A stretch of 6,206 nt of DNA from Dialister sp. CAG:486 (GCA_000434475.1 FR879532.1:4130-10335); one strand, 5' to 3'. Shown: positions 1-6,020, numbered from the stretch's first letter. Numbers and translations are program-made. The notes: generated by a model not told the origin, from the letters alone.

Positions 1-1
1 C

Positions 2-460
2 GGGGATATCGACAATGGCGGCTTCCGCTCCCAGCCATACCTGGTGAACCGCATCGATCAGCTGGATGGGACACCGCTCAAGATCTTCTCACCGGAGAAG
101 GTGGGGACGCTTCCGGTATCTAAGGATACGCTTGATGCGATCCACAAAGGACTTCGGATGGTCATGAGCAAGGATGGGACAGGCGGACAGGTCTTCGAAC
201 ATTATCCGATCTCGATCGCCGGTAAGTCTGGTACGGCGGAAACGAATGGTCTCGATAACGGCTGGTTCGTGGTATATGCGCCTTTCGACAAGCCGGAGGT
301 TGTGATCCTGTGCATGTTCGAGCACAGCGGCTTCGGCTCGGAGTCCGCGGCACCGGTCGTCAAGAAGATGATGGATGCCTATTTCCATATCGGAGATTAT
401 TCGCCGGCAAAGCTGAAGGCAGCGGATGAGGCAAAGGCAGGAGGCAAAAAGAATGGCTGA
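2..460 (+). CDS. mrdA: Penicillin-binding protein 2 (elongasome transpeptidase), C-terminal 152 residues
   Basis: This is the end of a class B penicillin-binding protein, the periplasmic transpeptidase that cross-links peptidoglycan during side-wall growth together with RodA. The frame is open from the window edge, so the N-terminal anchor and the SxxK and SxN motifs lie outside. Visible are the NGG segment shortly before QPYLV, typical of PBP2 just ahead of the last lobe of the domain, and the third active-site motif K-S-G (KTG box) at bases 223-231, followed by TAE. After it come the strand-forming GWFVVYAP and a short lysine- and alanine-rich hydrophilic tail ending in KKNG. The stop codon overlaps the start of the next gene by 8 nt, showing translational coupling. 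The assignment to PBP2 rather than a division PBP (FtsI/SpoVD) rests mostly on the adjacent rodA. Confidence 0.9.
   Translation, partial: GDIDNGGFRSQPYLVNRIDQLDGTPLKIFSPEKVGTLPVSKDTLDAIHKGLRMVMSKDGTGGQVFEHYPISIAGKSGTAETNGLDNGWFVVYAPFDKPEVVILCMFEHSGFGSESAAPVVKKMMDAYFHIGDYSPAKLKAADEAKAGGKKNG
439..444 (+). promoter_or_regulatory. Shine-Dalgarno AGGAGG that fixes the start of the MinD-type gene
   Basis: A perfect AGGAGG lies 8 nt before the ATG at 453. An alternative in-frame ATG at 426 is upstream of this site and has no comparable site of its own. It would also add a charged nine-residue extension ahead of the usual MinD-like N-terminus (MAEIVSFASGKGG). The site sits inside the last codons of mrdA. 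Confidence 0.85.
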
Positions 461-1298
461 GATCGTATCCTTTGCTTCCGGTAAGGGCGGCGTGGGGAAG
501 ACGCTCCTCACCGCTGCTCTGGGGATCTTCCTCTCCCGGAAGGGGAAGAAGGTGCTCCTCATCGATGGGGATATGGGCATGAGAAATATGGATCTCGTGC
601 TGGGGCTGGAAAATGAGTGCTTCTATCATGTGATGGATCTGGCGGAAGGCCGTTGCTTTGCGAAGGATGTCATCCTGGAAGTGAATGATCATTTGGATTT
701 CCTGCCGGCGGCGCAGAATGATACATGGGAGACCGTCTTTCCTGCGGCGATGGATACCGTGCTGGAAGACGTGGAGGACAAGTATGACTACATCCTTCTC
801 GACTGTCCGGCGGGGCGAGGAGAGGGCATCCGCTTTGCGGAGCATCTCTCGGATCATATGTTCCTTGTCGTGGCACCGTCCTGGGCCTCGAAGCGGAATG
901 CAGAGCGTCTCATGACGGGACCGCGCAAGCGATACATGACCTATGTGCTGAACCAGTTCTCCCTCTCGGGGGATACGCAGATCTCCTTGACGGATATGCT
1001 AGAGACGCTCGATGAAGAGTCCGTCTCTGCCATCATCCCGTATACAGAGGAGGCAGACCGTCTCGCGCATCAGGGAGAGCTTTCGGATTTTTCCGAAAAA
1101 GGGGCGCTCGGAGAAGCACTCGCTCTTTTCTGGAAATCGTACAAAGAAGAGAAACAGATCCCGCTTCCGCGCTGGAAGAAGCTGCTTCGGAGAGCAGAGG
1201 CGGAGAATGCGCGGGAGAAGGTACCTGTGAAGACGGCACCGGCCGGCCTTTCCTGGCACTCGGGCAGCCGCTCGTATAAATGGCAGAGGAGGAGATAG
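453..1298 (+). CDS. minD: MinD-type deviant Walker A ATPase between PBP2 and RodA
   Basis: The 281-residue protein belongs to the ParA/MinD ATPase superfamily. The deviant Walker A box KGGVGKT is at residues 11-17, with the signature Lys11 and the catalytic Lys16. The MinD-diagnostic D-x-D-x-G-x-R-N-x-D stretch begins at residue 38, and Walker B LLDCPAG is at 115-121. MinD normally binds the membrane as an ATP dimer and positions MinC to restrict FtsZ rings. Here the second half is diverged from classical MinD. A basic amphipathic stretch at about 239-248 (Trp241, Leu244, Leu245 and Ala248 on one face, Lys/Arg on the other) resembles the MinD membrane-targeting helix, but about 32 further basic residues follow it. 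Neither minC nor minE lies directly beside the gene. It overlaps mrdA by 8 nt and precedes rodA by 4 nt, so it is co-expressed with the elongasome. It may act as a true MinD or as an elongasome-linked paralogue; the sequence does not decide. Confidence 0.85.
   Translation: MAEIVSFASGKGGVGKTLLTAALGIFLSRKGKKVLLIDGDMGMRNMDLVLGLENECFYHVMDLAEGRCFAKDVILEVNDHLDFLPAAQNDTWETVFPAAMDTVLEDVEDKYDYILLDCPAGRGEGIRFAEHLSDHMFLVVAPSWASKRNAERLMTGPRKRYMTYVLNQFSLSGDTQISLTDMLETLDEESVSAIIPYTEEADRLAHQGELSDFSEKGALGEALALFWKSYKEEKQIPLPRWKKLLRRAEAENAREKVPVKTAPAGLSWHSGSRSYKWQRRR
1287..1292 (+). promoter_or_regulatory. Shine-Dalgarno for rodA inside the end of the MinD-type gene
   Basis: AGGAGG lies within the last codons of the upstream gene, 10 nt before the ATG at 1303. 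The arrangement suggests re-initiation by ribosomes finishing the ATPase gene. Confidence 0.8.
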
Positions 1299-1302
1299 CA
1301 GA

Positions 1303-2418
1303 ATGAATCTCATTCGATATTGGCGGCGCATCGACAGCACGCTGCTGATGGCTGTCCTGGGCCTTGGCGTCATCTGTCTTCTGATCATTGCAAGTGCCAC
1401 TCATGCGAATATGGATGGACAACCGGGGCAGTATGACTTCGTCATGAAGCAGGGGATCTTCTTTGTCGGTGGTCTTATCATTGCCGGGGGCTCGCTCTAT
1501 TTTGACTACAGGAAACTCTATCGCTTCGTCCCCATCCTCTATGGCATCAATGCGATCCTGCTTCTGGTCGTCAAATTCGCCGGGACGAGTGCGCTCGGGG
1601 CGCAGCGCTGGATCCAGATCGGTCCTTTCACGCTGCAGCCTTCCGAATTTGCAAAAATCATCATGATCATCTGTCTGGCAAGGCTCATGGCGAATGACAA
1701 ATCCGGCTTCCAGACATGGAAGAGCCTTCTGCCTGTCGCGGGTATGATGGCACTTCCGACACTTTTGATCTTCATCCAGCCGGACCTTGGTACGAGCCTT
1801 GTCTTCGCGGCCATCACCTTCGGCATGCTTTATATTTCCGGACTCAAGATGCAGCTTGTGAAACGCGCCTTTCTTGCGTTCGTCGTAGTCTTCCCGCTCA
1901 TCTGGTTCTTCGTGCTGCACAGCTACCAGAAGATGCGTATCCTCGTCCTTTTCAATCCGGACGTCGATCCGTATGGCTCCGGTTACCATGTCATCCAGTC
2001 GAAGATTTCCATCGGCAGCGGCGGTTTCATCGGGCAGGGTCTTTTCGAAGGCACGCAGAGCCAGCTGAATTTCCTCCCGGAAAATCATACTGACTTCATC
2101 TTCTCCGTCATTGGGGAAGAGCTGGGCTTCGTCGGAGCCATTTTCGTTCTCTTTTTATTCTTCGTTCTTTTATACAGGACACTTATGATTTCCCGCTCTT
2201 CGGGGGATGCCTTCGGCAGCCTGCTCGCCTGTGGGATCTTTTCCATGTGGCTCTTCCAGATCTTCATCAATGTCGGCATGACCCTCGGCATTATGCCTGT
2301 CACCGGCATCCCGCTGCCTTTCATGAGCTACGGCGGCTCGGCTCTTCTCATGAATCTTCTCTGCGTCGGGCTTTTGATGAATATCTATTTAAGAAGAAAG
2401 AAACTGATGTTTGATTGA
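1303..2418 (+). CDS. rodA: RodA, SEDS-family peptidoglycan glycosyltransferase
   Basis: RodA polymerises lipid II into glycan strands in the inner membrane for lateral wall growth and works as a complex with PBP2. The 371-residue length is normal for the family, and about ten hydrophobic membrane segments are visible, starting at residues 13-33 and 50-66. SEDS hallmarks are present in order: GAQRWI...LQPSEFAK around 99-118, QPDLGTSLVF at 159-168, and GSGYHVIQSKISIGSGG at 225-241. Next comes LPENHTDFIFSVIGEELG around 258-274, containing the conserved Asp264 that corresponds to the catalytic aspartate of characterised RodA proteins. Last is GIPLPFMSYGGS at 335-346. The start is supported by AGGAGG 10 nt upstream. 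It is the last gene of the mrdA - MinD-type - rodA run. Its TGA stop runs directly into an octamer repeat array, and no strong terminator follows at once. Confidence 0.95.
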   Translation: MNLIRYWRRIDSTLLMAVLGLGVICLLIIASATHANMDGQPGQYDFVMKQGIFFVGGLIIAGGSLYFDYRKLYRFVPILYGINAILLLVVKFAGTSALGAQRWIQIGPFTLQPSEFAKIIMIICLARLMANDKSGFQTWKSLLPVAGMMALPTLLIFIQPDLGTSLVFAAITFGMLYISGLKMQLVKRAFLAFVVVFPLIWFFVLHSYQKMRILVLFNPDVDPYGSGYHVIQSKISIGSGGFIGQGLFEGTQSQLNFLPENHTDFIFSVIGEELGFVGAIFVLFLFFVLLYRTLMISRSSGDAFGSLLACGIFSMWLFQIFINVGMTLGIMPVTGIPLPFMSYGGSALLMNLLCVGLLMNIYLRRKKLMFD

Positions 2419-2466
2419 CTGGGGACTAAGAGACTAAGAGACTAGAAGACTAGGAGACCGCAGACT
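2417..2466 (+). repeat. GACTAAGA-type octamer minisatellite starting on the rodA stop codon
   Basis: GACT occurs at 2417, 2424, 2432, 2440, 2448 and 2463, with GACC at 2456. The spacing is therefore 7, 8, 8, 8, 8 and 7. Units read GACTAAGA or GACTAGRA. The first GACT shares its GA with the TGA stop of rodA. Because the period is not a multiple of three, the TAA/TAG triplets at 2427, 2435 and 2443 fall in three different reading frames. Confidence 0.85.
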
Positions 2467-2473
2467 CCCGTAT

Positions 2474-2507
2474 CGTCATTTCGAGCGAAGCGAGAAATCT
2501 TTGTCAT
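2474..2507. repeat. GTCATTTCGAGCGAAGCGAG-type palindromic dispersed element
   Basis: An imperfect inverted repeat: the outer arms ATTTC and GAAAT enclose AGCG and GCG arms around GAA. I recognise this wording as a short intergenic element seen in many unrelated bacterial genomes. That is recollection, not a search. GTCATT is repeated at 2475 and 2503. Its role is unknown. Confidence 0.5.
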
Positions 2508-2576
2508 TCGCGGCTCAGTGGTCGATGGGTGGAAACCCCAAACGGGAAACCTGCCATAAAGAGACTTTCGGGCATC

Positions 2577-2594
2577 GCCGTTTACAAAAACGGT
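2577..2594. repeat. Small hairpin in the rodA downstream region
   Basis: CCGTTT at 2578-2583 pairs perfectly with AAACGG at 2588-2593 across a 4-nt loop, and a G-T pair extends the stem at 2577/2594. No T-tract follows, so it is not called a terminator. Confidence 0.35.
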
Positions 2595-2659
2595 GCTCGG
2601 GTACTCTCATAAATCGCCTGCTTGAAACGCATTTCTCCACTCTCTTTCATACCAAAGTC

Positions 2660-2702
2660 ACCCTATCCGCCCCTTCGGGGCACCTTCCCCTAGAGGGGAA
2701 GG
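2660..2702. repeat. Double-hairpin dispersed element (ACCCTATCCG ... CACCTTCCCC)
   Basis: Two perfect stems lie side by side: GCCCC/GGGGC at 2669-2673 and 2677-2681, and CCTTCCCC/GGGGAAGG at 2683-2690 and 2695-2702 with a 4-nt loop. The second stem is followed by CTCTTTAT, only a weak T-tract, so it might slow or stop transcription after rodA. A second copy with the same outer blocks but a different middle begins at 6171, which marks this as a dispersed family and not a gene-specific terminator. Confidence 0.7.
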
Positions 2703-2716
2703 CTCTTTATAAGCAG

Positions 2717-2742
2717 CGGCGCTTCTATATTTTTATGCGCCG
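2717..2742. repeat. CGGCGC/GCGCCG inverted repeat with AT-rich loop
   Basis: A perfect 6-bp GC stem (2717-2722 with 2737-2742) encloses a 14-nt AT-rich loop. It directly precedes the heptamer array and may be the outer end of the same composite repeat. No function is assigned. Confidence 0.4.
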
Positions 2743-2750
2743 TACCACAA

Positions 2751-2778
2751 CCCTGAACCCTGAACCCTGAACCCTGAA
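2751..2778 (+). repeat. CCCTGAA heptamer array, four perfect copies
   Basis: Four exact tandem heptamers are followed by degenerate relatives (CCTTAAACCC, TTGAACC, ACAAACC) to about 2820. The array lies 63 nt upstream of the radical SAM start codon. The reverse strand reads as a telomere-like GGGTTCA repeat, but the context is an ordinary intergenic space, so a simple minisatellite is the best description. Confidence 0.85.
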
Positions 2779-2789
2779 CCTTAAACCCA

Positions 2790-2818
2790 TTGAACCAATA
2801 AAACCACAAACCTGTAAC
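2790..2818 (+). promoter_or_regulatory. Weak candidate sigma-70 promoter for the radical SAM gene
   Basis: TTGAAC at 2790-2795 and TGTAAC at 2813-2818 are separated by 17 nt and each match four of six consensus positions. They would place the transcript start around 2825, leaving a short leader with the Shine-Dalgarno. Both boxes lie in decayed heptamer repeat, so chance similarity is quite possible. Confidence 0.25.
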
Positions 2819-2841
2819 CCCATTTATTTTAGGAGTATCAA

Positions 2842-4792
2842 ATGAACCGTGTAACTATCGATCCCGTATGGCTGATGCATATCCAGAAGCCTGCCCGCTA
2901 CATTGGCGGAGAGTGGAACAGTGTGGTGAAAAACCACGATGAGATCCCGGTGAAAGTGGCGCTGGCATTCCCTGATGTCTACGAAGTCGCTATGAGCCAT
3001 CTGGGACTCAAGATCATCTACAGTGTCCTGAATGCCAGAGAGGATGCGCTGGCAGAGCGTGTATATGCGCCATGGGTGGACATGGAAGCGATGATGAGAG
3101 AGAAGCATATCCCTCTCTTTTCGCTGGAAAACAAATGCCCGGTCAAGGACTTCGATGTACTCGGCTTCACCATGCCGTATGAAATGTGCTACACGAATAT
3201 CCTGAACATGATCGACATGGCAGGCATTCCTGTCTGGGCGAAGGACCGCACAGACGAGGATCCCCTTGTCGTCGCCGGCGGCCCCTGTGTGTACAATGCA
3301 GAGCCGGTCGCTGATTTCTTCGACGTCTTCTTCATCGGAGAATCCGAAGAAGCCATCGGAGAGATGGTGGATATCGTGAAAGCATGGAAAGCGGAAGGGA
3401 AGCCCGGCGGCCGCAAAGAGGCGATCCGCCGTCTCGCTCAGATCGATGGCTGCTATGCGCCGTCCCTCTATGAGGTCTCTTACTATGAGAATGGCGTCTT
3501 CCGCAGCATCCGTCCCATCGACGAAGCGGCCCAGTTCCCAGTGAAGAAGCGTGTCATCCGTGATGTCGACCATGTCCACATCGATGACAAGCCGATCCTC
3601 CCGCATATCGAGATCGTGCATGATCGTGCCGTCTTGGAAATGTTCCGCGGCTGCAGCCGCGGATGCCGTTTCTGCCAGGCGGGGGTGGTCTTCCGCCCTG
3701 TGCCGTTTCTGCCAGGCGGGGATGATCTACCGCCCTGTGCGAGAGAAGAGCGAAGAGAGACTGCAGGAGATCGCAGATACCCTGATAAAGAATACGGGCT
3801 ATAATGAGATTTCCCTCATGTCCCTCTCTTCGGCAGACTACTCCTGCCTGCCCGAACTCGTCGATCACCTCTTGGAAAATTTCAAAGACAAGCGTGTGAG
3901 TGTCAGTCTCCCGTCACTGCGTGTTGACAGCTTCTCCATCGACATCGCGAAAAAGATCCAGCAGGTCCGAAAGAGCGGTCTCACACTGGCACCGGAAGCC
4001 GGTACGCAGCGTATGCGCGATGTCATCAATAAGGGCGTCACGGAGGAAGACATCATGGGCGCCTGTGCGAATGCCTTCAAAAATGGCTGGAAAAAGGTGA
4101 AGCTCTATTTCATGATGGGCCTTCCGACGGAAACGGATGAAGACCTGAAGGGCATCGCCGATCTGGCGAACCGCATCCACGAGCTCTATCATGAAATCAA
4201 GGGGCACTATGACCTGCGTATCACCGTCAGCGTCTCGAGCTTCGTCCCGAAGCCTTTCACTCCTTTCCAGTGGATGCCGCAGTGCAGCGTAGAGGAGATC
4301 GAGCGCAAACAGCAGTACCTGAAGAGCCTTTTCACAAACCGCCATATCAAGTACGCCTATCATGATGCCAAGACAGGATATATCGAAGCCGTCCTCGCTC
4401 GCGGCGACCGCAAGCTCTCTTCTGCCATCTACACCGCATGGAAGAAAGGCTGCACCTATGACAGCTGGACGGAATTTTTCCACTTCGACGTCTGGATGGA
4501 CAGCTTCCGGGAATGCGGTATCGATCCCGACGAGTACGCAGCGCGTATTCGTGATTTCTATGAATGTGAACCATGGGATCATATCGACAGCGGTGTCACG
4601 AAGGATTACCTCTTGAAAGAATGGCGCATGGCCGAGAAGGGGATCCTCACCCATGACTGCCGTCACCAGGCCTGCAATGGCTGTGGTGTCTGCCCGATCC
4701 TCGATGTGAATCTCCTCGATCATAAGGTAGAAAGCAAGGAGCCGAAGCGTGTCTTCACGTATCGTCAGCCGAAGGCGGGGGCTGGTGACTAG
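2842..4792 (+). pseudogene. TIGR03960-type B12-binding radical SAM protein, frameshifted by a 37-bp duplication
   Basis: The frame starts at ATG 2842, with AGGAG 6 nt upstream. The N-terminal half (about residues 1-230) resembles the cobalamin-binding-like region of this radical SAM family (PDVYEVAMSHLGL, FTMPYEMCYTNIL, VAGGPC, FFIGESEEA). The radical SAM cluster motif CSRGCRFC follows (Cys271, Cys275, Cys278). A 37-bp tandem duplication starts on the Cys275 codon and throws the frame off, ending at 3804 after 320 codons. The rest continues in frame +2 to 4792 with SLPSLRVDSF, LAPEAGTQRMRD, FMMGLPTETDED and a late four-cysteine cluster (CRHQACNGCGVC). Deleting one copy gives exactly 637 residues, a plausible family length. 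Related genes often stand near the mre/min/rodA cluster and before a DUF2344 gene, which is absent here. The substrate is unknown. If the duplication is an assembly error the gene is intact; if real, the product lacks its catalytic core. Confidence 0.85.
3664..3737 (+). repeat. Imperfect 37-bp tandem duplication inside the CxxxCxxC motif
   Basis: Bases 3664-3700 and 3701-3737 match at 34 of 37 positions. The differences are 3685/3722 (G/A), 3688/3725 (G/A) and 3692/3729 (T/A). They change three residues conservatively, VVF in the first copy and MIY in the second; MIY looks like the usual family wording. Each copy is flanked by TGC, so the boundary can slide by 3 nt. The 37-bp length shifts the frame by +1. 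Confidence 0.95.
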
Positions 4793-4817
4793 GGATTAGG
4801 AATTGGAATCAGGAATT
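4782..4817 (+). repeat. GAYTAGG heptamer array overlapping the radical SAM stop codon
   Basis: Units GACTAGG (4787-4793) and GATTAGG (4794-4800) are followed by degenerate AATTGG and AATCAGG units. The 18 bases 4782-4799 are identical to 6109-6126. The last two codons and the TAG stop of the radical SAM frame lie within the repeat. Confidence 0.8.
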
Positions 4818-4859
4818 TTCCCCCTTACCATTTCTCCATACTATCGGTTTATAAAATAG

Positions 4860-4899
4860 ACACGAAAGCGAGGTTCATGAGGCCTCGCTTTTTGCGTGT
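4860..4899 (+). terminator. Rho-independent terminator after the radical SAM gene
   Basis: AAAGCGAGG at 4865-4873 pairs perfectly with CCTCGCTTT at 4883-4891 across a 9-nt loop, and TTTTT follows at 4889-4893. An outer ACACG/CGTGT pairing (4860-4864 with 4895-4899) can extend it past a bulge. On the opposite strand no clean T-tract follows, so it acts mainly in the + direction. Confidence 0.8.
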
Positions 4900-4924
4900 T
4901 ATATTTTTCTCTATCTGTTTCGGG

Positions 4925-4971
4925 CAAAAGAAAACCGTCATGACCATTTTGATCATGACGGTTTTCTTTTG
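4925..4971. terminator. Perfect 19-bp hairpin, probable bidirectional terminator
   Basis: Bases 4925-4943 pair without mismatch with 4953-4971 across a 9-nt loop. The base of the stem is A-rich on one side and T-rich on the other, so both transcripts would end in a U-rich arm. It lies between the + strand radical SAM gene and the convergent minus-strand membrane gene, whose stop is about 75 nt away. Confidence 0.8.
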
Positions 4972-5013
4972 GGATCAGGTATAGCGGAGTAGCGGGAAAT
5001 GTGAGGCAAACTT

Positions 5014-5029
5014 CCTAATCCCTAGCTAC
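5014..5029 (-). repeat. Minus-strand copy of the heptamer repeat, downstream of the membrane gene
   Basis: Read on the minus strand it is GTAGCTAGGGATTAGG, the exact 16-base sequence found on the + strand at 6126-6141. The two copies form an inverted pair on either side of the membrane protein gene. This copy begins 16 nt after that gene's stop codon. Confidence 0.75.
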
Positions 5030-5045
5030 TCATCAACTACCAGCC

Positions 5046-6011
5046 TCAGAACATATTCAGGATGCCCTTGAAGCCATAGTAATTGGTCGGCAGGAAAGCA
5101 TCCACATACTTGGATACACCGACAGGTTCCGGTGCGGTGAGGAAGAGAAGGAAGAGGCCGAGGACGGTGAAGCCGATCGCGATGAGGCTTGCCTTGCCCT
5201 TGCCGGACATTTCATAGTAGCCGAAGAGACGTAGGCCGAGTGCGCCGAAGAAAGTGATGCACATGCCGGAGAGGGAGAAGACACCGAAGAGGATATTCGC
5301 CATCAGGAAGCCGACATAGAAGACCGGCAGGAAAATGAAAGGCAGATTGTATGCAATGCGGGTCGGGTTCACGCTGCGGCGCATATCATCCATCCAGTCC
5401 GCCATATCGAAGCCGAAAAGGCCGAGCGGGATGAAGGAGAGGAGGATGACCGTATCCCATATACCGGAAAGTCTGTCGCGGTCCTGTCCCAGCCACCATA
5501 CGAAGCCGCAGAGGAAAAGGCCGACAGCACCGCCAAGAGCATAGTACCACGAAGCGGGGATGAATTTGACGACAATCATAGAGACGGTGGTCAGGAGGGA
5601 ACCGATCACGATGTACTTGGTGAGTTCTCCCTTCGAGAGCTGTCTGTCTTCCGGGATCTCCGACTTGATCTGCGCGAGGATCTCCACCATGAAGAGCAGG
5701 AGGAAGATCGCCAGCGCTGCGAATGGATACAGGAAGAGAGAGATCACGATCAGCAGGACGGGGACAAAGACTCGCATCCCTTTGAAGACCTGCAGCTTCT
5801 TGAAATTCAGCTTGCGCTTCTGGGTGTAAATGGTGAGGCGCATAAAGACCAGGTACGTCAGCATGATGCCTACCGTTTCCATCGGTTCACTTCCCATGTA
5901 GAGCAGCGCGCAGAAAACGAGCATTGCCATATTCGCTCCGGTAAAGCGGCAGATCAGCGTACTGAAAATGCCAATGTTCAGAAAGGCCACTACGGCGTCA
6001 ACAAAATTCAA
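5046..6011 (-). CDS. Polytopic membrane protein of unknown function
   Basis: About 321 residues, very hydrophobic, with roughly ten membrane-spanning stretches (from the TTG start: about 4-21, 26-40, 44-62, 80-109 possibly double, 132-151, 153-173, 185-202, 220-244, 246-265, 274-292). There is a basic loop TQKRKLNFKK at 63-72 and a charged loop SEIPEDRQLSKGE near 117-129. I do not recognise the family. The first third (RFTGANMAMLV...YMGSEPMETV then a basic loop) recalls the first half of TauE/SafE-type (TSUP) anion exporters, but only weakly. Start choice: AAGGAG lies 9 nt before a TTG at 6011, whereas the in-frame ATG at 6020 directly abuts the Shine-Dalgarno. An upstream TTG at 6080 coincides with the promoter -35 box. 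The gene stands alone, convergent to the radical SAM gene, with its own promoter and terminator. It is certainly a real gene; function unknown. Confidence 0.8.
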   Translation of the reverse strand: MNFVDAVVAFLNIGIFSTLICRFTGANMAMLVFCALLYMGSEPMETVGIMLTYLVFMRLTIYTQKRKLNFKKLQVFKGMRVFVPVLLIVISLFLYPFAALAIFLLLFMVEILAQIKSEIPEDRQLSKGELTKYIVIGSLLTTVSMIVVKFIPASWYYALGGAVGLFLCGFVWWLGQDRDRLSGIWDTVILLSFIPLGLFGFDMADWMDDMRRSVNPTRIAYNLPFIFLPVFYVGFLMANILFGVFSLSGMCITFFGALGLRLFGYYEMSGKGKASLIAIGFTVLGLFLLFLTAPEPVGVSKYVDAFLPTNYYGFKGILNMF

Positions 6012-6020
6012 AACATCCAT

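Larger units (their letters stand above)
2419..2841. other. 423-bp repeat-rich intergenic region without a credible gene
   Basis: The space between rodA and the radical SAM gene holds, in order, the GACT octamer array, a palindromic element near 2474-2507, and a stretch of about 150 bases (2508-2659) in which I recognise nothing except a small hairpin at 2577-2594. Then come a double-hairpin element (2660-2702), a GC-rich inverted repeat (2717-2742) and a CCCTGAA array (2751-2778). An 89-codon open frame from 2501 to 2770 runs through the hairpins and the heptamer array and is read as spurious. Confidence 0.7.

Noticed and set aside
426..452. Upstream ATG at 426 as the start of the MinD-type protein
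   Set aside because: The AGGAGG at 439-444 is placed correctly for ATG 453 only, and MinD proteins usually begin a few residues before the KGGVGKT box.
1033..2088. 351-codon minus-strand frame opposite rodA
   Set aside because: It lies wholly antisense to clear RodA and MinD-type coding sequence. The translation is charged, low in hydrophobic cores and matches no family; it is a shadow of codon bias.
2584..2656. Short minus-strand peptide frame in the spacer
   Set aside because: About 22 codons, no convincing ribosome site or conservation evidence, inside repeat-rich DNA.
2501..2770. 89-codon open frame on the + strand in the rodA downstream spacer
   Set aside because: It runs straight through two hairpin elements and the CCCTGAA array. 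Its SAPSGHLPLEGK stretch is simply the translation of the repeat, and it has no Shine-Dalgarno.
2751..2785. CCCTGAA array as a CRISPR array, telomere or iteron origin
   Set aside because: There are no spacers, the units are too short for CRISPR, the context is mid-operon chromosome, and no replication gene or DnaA boxes are nearby.
3664..3740. Programmed +1 ribosomal frameshift joining the two radical SAM frames
   Set aside because: Reading through would leave a duplicated CRFCQAG segment in the catalytic site. No slippery codon with a stop or a stimulatory structure is seen, and the exact 37-bp repeat explains the shift.
3914..4723. 269-codon minus-strand frame opposite the radical SAM gene
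   Set aside because: Antisense shadow of a strongly conserved radical SAM sequence; no start signals.
3551..4792. Second half of the radical SAM gene as an independent gene
   Set aside because: Its first 50 or so codons are out-of-frame translation of the upstream half. There is no ribosome site, and the split disappears when one repeat copy is removed.
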